This document shows, in pieces, positions 59,393-64,000 of a stretch of DNA of 64,000 nt. Below the pieces are notes generated by a model that saw only the letters and a program-made list of their open reading frames with translations, ran no database searches and was not told the DNA's origin. This DNA comes from Macrobrachium rosenbergii (lineage: Eukaryota; Arthropoda; Malacostraca; Decapoda; Palaemonidae): positions 23,042,309 to 23,106,308 of the forward strand of contig NC_089792.1 in the NCBI RefSeq assembly GCF_040412425.1. Direction: 5' to 3'. A program made the translations under genes and the position numbers. Within the stretch, counting starts at the first letter, position 1. Every line of letters starts with the position of its first letter.

Positions 59393-60439
59393 ATCTCCCG
59401 TAGGGCCACCAGTTCACATTCTCGTGGCCATGGCCTACGTCTTCATCTATGAAAAGCACCTGAATAAGACAATGCGACTGCCTGCTCTCAAGGAAGTCAG
59501 AAACATACTGGGATCCGAAGAAACCTGTGCTGTCGAGACTAAAATCATCCCGTCTCTGGAAGAGATTCTAATACCGAGGTTGAGTTGGAACAATTAGACC
59601 TTTACATATGGCATTACTTTCCCATATGTAAAAACCAAGGATGTGTATACATGTAGGTACAACCAGAGTTACATAGGAAGAAATAAATCAAATTTCCTAT
59701 CCTACCCGTATGTAGTAACGTCGAAGTATCAGTGGATGAACATGGTTGTGAAAGAATGTCACTCATTTGATGATGGTCATAAGGGTCTGGGAGAACGATC
59801 CGGTTCATTCAGACGTAGTCGTACCAGAAAAAGACATTCACCGCTCTAGGGAGATTGCTGTCGAAGTCCCTTTGGATGAACACAGTTTCACTTGGACGTG
59901 ATTGCTACAAAATCACTGACGTGAGTTGGGGAGGATACAAGACGTGCCCACTATCCACACAAACATGGATGGGTGCTGTGTGCCAGACGTTCACAGAAGT
60001 CCCATCAATGATGTTCATGGAAGCAACGTTGATGCCATTTGCCTGACCACAGAGGTAGAATCGTTCTCGGAAGGGTGATCTTGTTCACCAGAGGACTCTT
60101 CTTGAAAGGTAGAGCGGAAGCACTCCCCAGCAGTGCAATGGAGGTGTTGATGATCTTGATCACAACCTCATGAATGGGGAGGGGCTGTTACAGATGTGCC
60201 ATGGATGTCAGCCAACCGTCCTTCCAATTGTTGTGGCGGGAAACATTCTCTGAAAAGCGATCCATCCACTATGAAAGCTTCACATGAATAGGGGAAAATA
60301 ACAAATTGTAACAAAATAGAACTCGCTGCATTATTTCAAAAGAGGAAAAATATCTCATGACAAAAATTATATGAAAAAACGAAAAGAATTAAGAATTAAG
60401 TCAAACGGCAGGCAGCAGAAGAGGCACATCTGTCTCAGA

Positions 60440-60620
60440 TGCTGCCAAAAGGTAAAGTGAATGTGTACCAAATGGATGGCGGGGATTCCTCCCCTACCAT
60501 CGGTAGCTAACTACTAATATTCACCTTGTTTTTAGTTAAACTGCTGGCTCCAGCTTGTGCTGACAGTAAATCCCCTTATGTAAAGACCGAAGGTTTGTAT
60601 ATGTGTATGAACAACTAAAC
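60440..60620 (+). repeat. DIRS-family terminal module, opposite orientation
   Basis: Its complement carries 'caaaccttcggtctttacat', 'caagctgga', 'taaaaacaaggtgaatatta' and 'attcactttaccttttggc', in the order of the 48985 module. It probably bounds the minus-strand remnant at 57290-60439. Confidence 0.7.
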
Positions 60621-61313
60621 TATCCCACTAATTTTTTACTTTTCACACTCTATCGTCCTCCTGCCTGATGTGAGAAATAAAGCTATCATAATAAAGACAT
60701 AAGTTTAATTTCAAAAATTAAAAATAAAATAAAATACAGAGGAATACAGAAATCAGTAATCCTGAAGGTTCCAAAAGTACAATAATCCCTGGAGCCGGAA
60801 CTGACTCGGTCAATTGGAATCTAAGGAACCTTATGTGCATGCACCAAATTATCATGTCCAGTTCTTTTTTCTTCTAAAGTAGATTAACGTTCCTGGGAAT
60901 TAGTACAACATGAAATATAGGTGTGAAGTTAAAATAGGGAAATTTATGAGTTAAATTGCACAGCTCATTTACTTCTACTATTAAAGTTTGTCACTTCCTG
61001 CATAACATCTGCTGCTGTGTGTGAACAAGTCTAAAGATGTAGCATCCTTTCAAAGTAAAAGTCAGTCACATACCATCGATTGGCACATTAGGGAATGCAG
61101 AGTACTGTAATATGAATACTAAGCAGTGGGATAATGCAGTAGGGCTCTTTTATGGCCCATCTTTGGCTCCCAACAGTTGTTGGTAACCATTCACAGCACA
61201 TTTAATTGGTGGAGGATAGCCAGCTTTGAATCACTGATCTTGCTAATGCCACTCATTTAAAATACATGAAATGCAAATGTTAAAGACATAAAATCTGTTC
61301 TAAATGGACTTAC
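60621..61313. other. TOP3A first large intron, no gene seen
   Basis: AT-rich sequence downstream (minus strand) of the donor at 61313. No feature was recognised. Confidence 0.5.
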
Positions 61314-61684
61314 CCTGACATAGCCTCCTCGAGACATGATATCTGCCAAACTCTTGGCAGCATCATTTTTCTCAGCAACATTAAGGACGCGAACCATGTT
61401 GTCACTGCAGATTTCTTCAACATACCTAGCATGCACAGAGATATGTAGCAAACAACATATTGGAGACTGGGTGCGATGATAAGCCTGTTGCTTTGAGTGA
61501 ACTCTGGACCTCACACTATCATATGTCAATCCATTTTGATTTCTTACTTGAGATGCATTAGTTAGTGGCTGACAGACATAATGCAGTGTCCGTACAAATT
61601 TCAAATTAGAGCCATGCAAAAAAGAGAACAGCAGCTTCATATGGATGATAAAATCAGTATCTTCTTATGTAGTAGCTGGATGCC
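61314..61684 (-). CDS. TOP3A: TOP3A 5' coding exon with long basic N-terminus
   Basis: The conserved part MVRVLNVAEKNDAAKSLADI then MSRGGYVR (61397-61314) is the start of the Toprim fold, with the AEKN motif that carries the catalytic Glu and a conserved Lys. It ends at the donor 'gtaagt' in phase 0. The frame is open upstream to ATG 61640, adding 81 residues (MKLLFSFLHGSNLKFVRTLH onward) with nine Lys/Arg and one acidic residue in the first 72, like a mitochondrial presequence. Two starts are possible: ATG 61640 (weak context) or ATG 61397 (strong AACATGG). An acceptor 'tattttttacag' ends at 61685, so a 5' UTR intron is likely. In-frame TAA lies upstream of 61640. Confidence 0.85.
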
Positions 61685-61774
61685 CTGTAAAAAATAAAAA
61701 ATTACTTCACATTATATATAAAAAGATAAAACTGAATTTACTGTTCTATCTATAAATATAACAATTTTTTTTTA

Positions 61775-62045
61775 GTAATTGGTATTTTTCCTAACATACA
61801 AACAAAGTTCTTTCCATAGGGATTTAGCTTGCAAGAGCAAGCTGGAATGGCTGGCCATTTTACTTTCAGACCTGGTTGTTAACTATCAACAGATGGGGGA
61901 AGCCTGCCCACCTGTCAGTATGTACTCCATTTTCCCTTCCAGGCCAGGTACCAAAGTGAGGGGTGGCTGAGGTGGGCTGTTAGTTACGGTGAACACAAAT
62001 TACCTTAAAAATATGCTATTTGTTCCCACACAAATACAAACCTTC
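61775..62045. repeat. DIRS-family terminal module
   Basis: 'tttttcctaacatacaaaca' with 'agctgga' and 'gtgaggggtggctgaggtgg', then 'aaaatatgctatttgttccc', follow the order of the 48985 module. The inverted arms are diverged. Confidence 0.65.
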
Positions 62046-62257
62046 CTTCTTTAGATAGAAGACATCCACTGGAGGGGGGAATCTGGGAGGTACCTTCCTG
62101 GTCTGGAGGAGCAGAGGAAGGTGTCCCACACCTGCTCTAGGTTGCTGAATATATGAGATGTTACAACAGCTAGACTTCTGGGTGTGAAGTAATGAGTTTG
62201 GTTTCATTATCTGGTGAAGGCTGAAAGAACCAGTATGCATTGGAGAGAGAATAAAAG
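62046..62257. mobile_element. DIRS-like 3' segment
   Basis: 'accttcctggtctggaggag', 'gttgctgaatatatgagatg' and 'gctagacttctggg' parallel 4300-4385, the segment next to the module at 4060-4230. Confidence 0.55.
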
Positions 62258-63010
62258 TGACATTTTTATGATAAAATAAGGTTTTATATATAGTTTTATA
62301 TATAGTTTCACTGCCAGCAGCTTAAAAATTTTGGAATTCAGGGTAGCGCTAGTGTCGGTGTAGGTGACTAGACCCCACCCACTTTAAGGGTAAGAGATGA
62401 CCAACTTCAACAGAGAGCTCAATTGTTTTTGTCCTTTCCATATGAGGAAAGGAGGGAGGGCTTTGATTTGTAATTATTTGATAAGTATATATAAAAACAA
62501 AATTTTTATGATAAAACAGTCCAAAAATTCAAATTTTGCGGTGGCTCCACCTCGCTAGTGTAGGTGAAAGGGTCCCTCCCACTAGTTATCGGGACTGACA
62601 GGTACAACTCAGCAAGAAATTTCAATTCGTTTGAGCCCCGATGTCCATCTGTGGGGAAGGAGGGAGGGTTATGATTATGTAACTACATGATATTTTCATA
62701 ATAAAATAAATTTTTGAACATACTTATATGGTAGTTATATATATAGCTTAAGTCCCTGACGTCACGGCAGAATTTCAAAACTCGCGGCAATCGCCGACAG
62801 GTAGGTCAGGTGGTCCACCCGTGCGCCCTCTATCCAGGTATCTGGAACCACATCAGGTATTCCTCAGATCTTCCATGCCTCTTGTCTCTAGAGGGGAGGA
62901 GGGTGGGAATTAAATTATATATAACTACCAGGTAAGTATGTTCAAAAATTTATTTTATTATGAAAATATCATTTTTAAACATCTGACTTAACTGGTAGTT
63001 ATATATATAG
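62258..63010. repeat. Three tandem DIRS-type terminal modules
   Basis: Units of about 62258-62510, 62511-62690 and 62691-63010 each contain a 'gtaggt' box, a GGGAGG box ('gaggaaaggagggagggc', 'ggggaaggagggagggtt', 'gaggggaggagggtggga') and a following 'ataacta' or 'gtaattattt' box. The third has inverted arms ('tttttgaacatactt' and 'aagtatgttcaaaaa'). Confidence 0.7.
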
Positions 63011-63422
63011 CTGATTGACACCTTTGGTGGAGGGTCAGAGACAGCCAGTATCGTTGGAATTGACAAAATTAAAAATTGTAAAACCAACTCAAGGTTCCTA
63101 CCTGTTAAGGAAGCAAATTTCGAAGTTTTCCTGCCTCATTCTGTCTGCATTCCTTAAGAGATCCAGCGATCCGCCCAGGGGGCTGAAAATCTCTAGGGGC
63201 TGTCAACCGGTGTATAACCTCTATGTGACTAGACCTCCTTGAAAAGAAATGCCCATTTGTTCGGTCGCTAGTAAGGAACAAAAAAGACCACCTGACCAAC
63301 AAACGCAACCAACTAACAAAAAACAACACATATGCTAATGATTGCGGAAGACTGCGTCCAGCCTTCGCAAACAACCATAATAAAATTCCTTCATTTCAAG
63401 AAAAAGAAAAAAGGGTATAGGT
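63011..63422 (-). mobile_element. DIRS-like 3' non-coding region
   Basis: It lies between the recombinase stop and the terminal modules. No coding frame could be named. Confidence 0.5.
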
Positions 63423-64000
63423 TTAAGGTATAGCAGGGGTAGATCCTTCACCCACTACTGAATTAGCCGCTACAAATGGGCCGAGAGTGTAACGGTCTTC
63501 ATATACAGTCTGAACCTGTTTGAGGTAATGCGCAGCGAACACTGACTTGCTTCTCCAGAAAGTCGCGTCTAAAATACTTTGTAAGGATCTATTCTGTTTA
63601 AAAGCCACAGAGGTTGCTACTGCCCTAACCTCGTGCGTCTTAACCTTAAGAATCTGTAGATTAGTTTCATTAAATTCAGAATGAGCCTCTCTTATCAAAA
63701 GCCTGATAAAGTACGATAACGCATTTTTAGACATGGGTAACGAGGGTTTCTTGACTGAACACCATAGTGCTTCTGACTTACCTCGTAAGTCCTTAGTCCT
63801 CTCCAGGTATGTCTTCAGAGCTCTTACTGGGCATAGGAGTCTCTCAATCTCTTTCCCTGTAATATCCGACAGGTTTGGGATCTCGAACGTTTTAGGCCAG
63901 GGTCGAGAGGGAATCTCGTTCTTAGCGAGAAACCCAAGTTGCAAAGAGCAAATCGCATTGCCTTGTCTAAAGCCCACGGACTTGCTGAAGGCATGAACCT
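63423..64000 (-). CDS. DIRS-type tyrosine recombinase, C-terminal part
   Basis: The minus-strand frame is open from the window edge to a stop at 63423. It reads GFLAKNEIPSRPWPKTFEIP, LLCPVRALKTYLER, then VKTHEVRAVATSVAF and WRSKSVFAAHYLKQV. HxxR followed about 30 residues later by a Trp and HYL gives the His, second Arg and nucleophilic Tyr of tyrosine recombinases; the first Arg lies beyond the edge. DIRS elements use this enzyme instead of an integrase to insert circular DNA. No stop occurs in at least 190 codons, which is unlike every other DIRS copy in the window. Confidence 0.88.
   Translation of the reverse strand, partial: VHAFSKSVGFRQGNAICSLQLGFLAKNEIPSRPWPKTFEIPNLSDITGKEIERLLCPVRALKTYLERTKDLRGKSEALWCSVKKPSLPMSKNALSYFIRLLIREAHSEFNETNLQILKVKTHEVRAVATSVAFKQNRSLQSILDATFWRSKSVFAAHYLKQVQTVYEDRYTLGPFVAANSVVGEGSTPAIP

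Larger units (their letters stand above)
57290..60439 (-). pseudogene. DIRS-like remnant, 3' region and gag-type frames
   Basis: 'gcatgtgacagcttgctaat' and 'cccaaggaaaaggagtctaa' at 57329-57410 match 4600-4750 in the same orientation, so the element is on the minus strand. Frames at 58388-57865 (LFRADGSMPISVVCFQAFHL and further) resemble the gag C-terminal half, but no catalytic domain is recognisable. Two local tandem repeats lie inside (57480-57760, 59281-59392). Its 5' end is probably the module at 60440-60620. Confidence 0.45.

Noticed and set aside
38097..61684. Treating the whole TOP3A locus as an ordinary pseudogene
   Set aside because: Seven exons have fully open frames, consensus splice sites and matching phases, including the active-site Tyr exon, which is unlikely for a long-dead gene.

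Overview
The window looks like nuclear DNA of an arthropod, most likely a decapod crustacean. Three things suggest this: long (GA)n, (CT)n and (TA)n tracts; large AT-rich introns; and a dense load of DIRS-type tyrosine-recombinase retroelements, LINEs, Tigger/pogo-like and Tc1/mariner-like elements. The assignment to decapods is an inference. No prokaryotic features, rRNA or tRNA genes were seen.

One host gene dominates. It is DNA topoisomerase 3-alpha (TOP3A, type IA topoisomerase) on the minus strand, running from about 61684 down past 3500, so at least 58 kb. Seven exons have open frames, consensus splice sites and matching intron phases: 61314-61684 (N-terminus, AEKN motif), 38097-38267, 36826-37001, 28150-28330 (active-site Tyr in SYPRTETN), 15862-16080, 10346-10550 and 3500-3680. 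The C-terminal exons lie beyond position 1. The exons that should encode the Toprim half (between AEKNDAAK and GAAFTRF) are present in the right order and orientation at about 48348-48443, 48130-48194, 46730-46874 and 39762-39882, but all four carry frameshifts or stops. A TOP3A gene that is intact outside the Toprim exons and broken inside them is the strangest observation here. It could be an assembly problem, a haplotype mix, or real partial pseudogenisation.

The introns are filled with mobile DNA. DIRS-like copies, mostly on the minus strand, contribute: a gag with an N-terminal Cys cluster (7.7, 13.7, 15.2 and 25.7 kb); RT (1.7-2.3 and 5.1-5.6 kb); RNase H plus tyrosine recombinase (29.9-31.6 kb); an open recombinase frame at the right edge (63423-64000); and many short terminal modules with inverted ends (4.1, 8, 14, 26, 27.8, 29.3, 45.8, 49.1, 60.5, 61.9 and 62.3-63.0 kb). 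LINEs include a plus-strand CR1/L2-like copy (18.5-22.8 kb), a minus-strand I-like copy with RNase H (about 50.1-56.7 kb), and smaller RT scraps.

Nested insertions can be read from target duplications. A TA-flanked MITE sits in a DIRS leader (14034-14266), another sits in the LINE (20275-20639), and a TTAA-flanked piggyBac-like element carrying a ~370-bp internal satellite (50321-51732) splits the I-like LINE inside its terminal coding region. A U6 snRNA pseudogene (27309-27415) lies in a DIRS gag copy, with a decayed counterpart at the equivalent place of a second copy (44423-44545).
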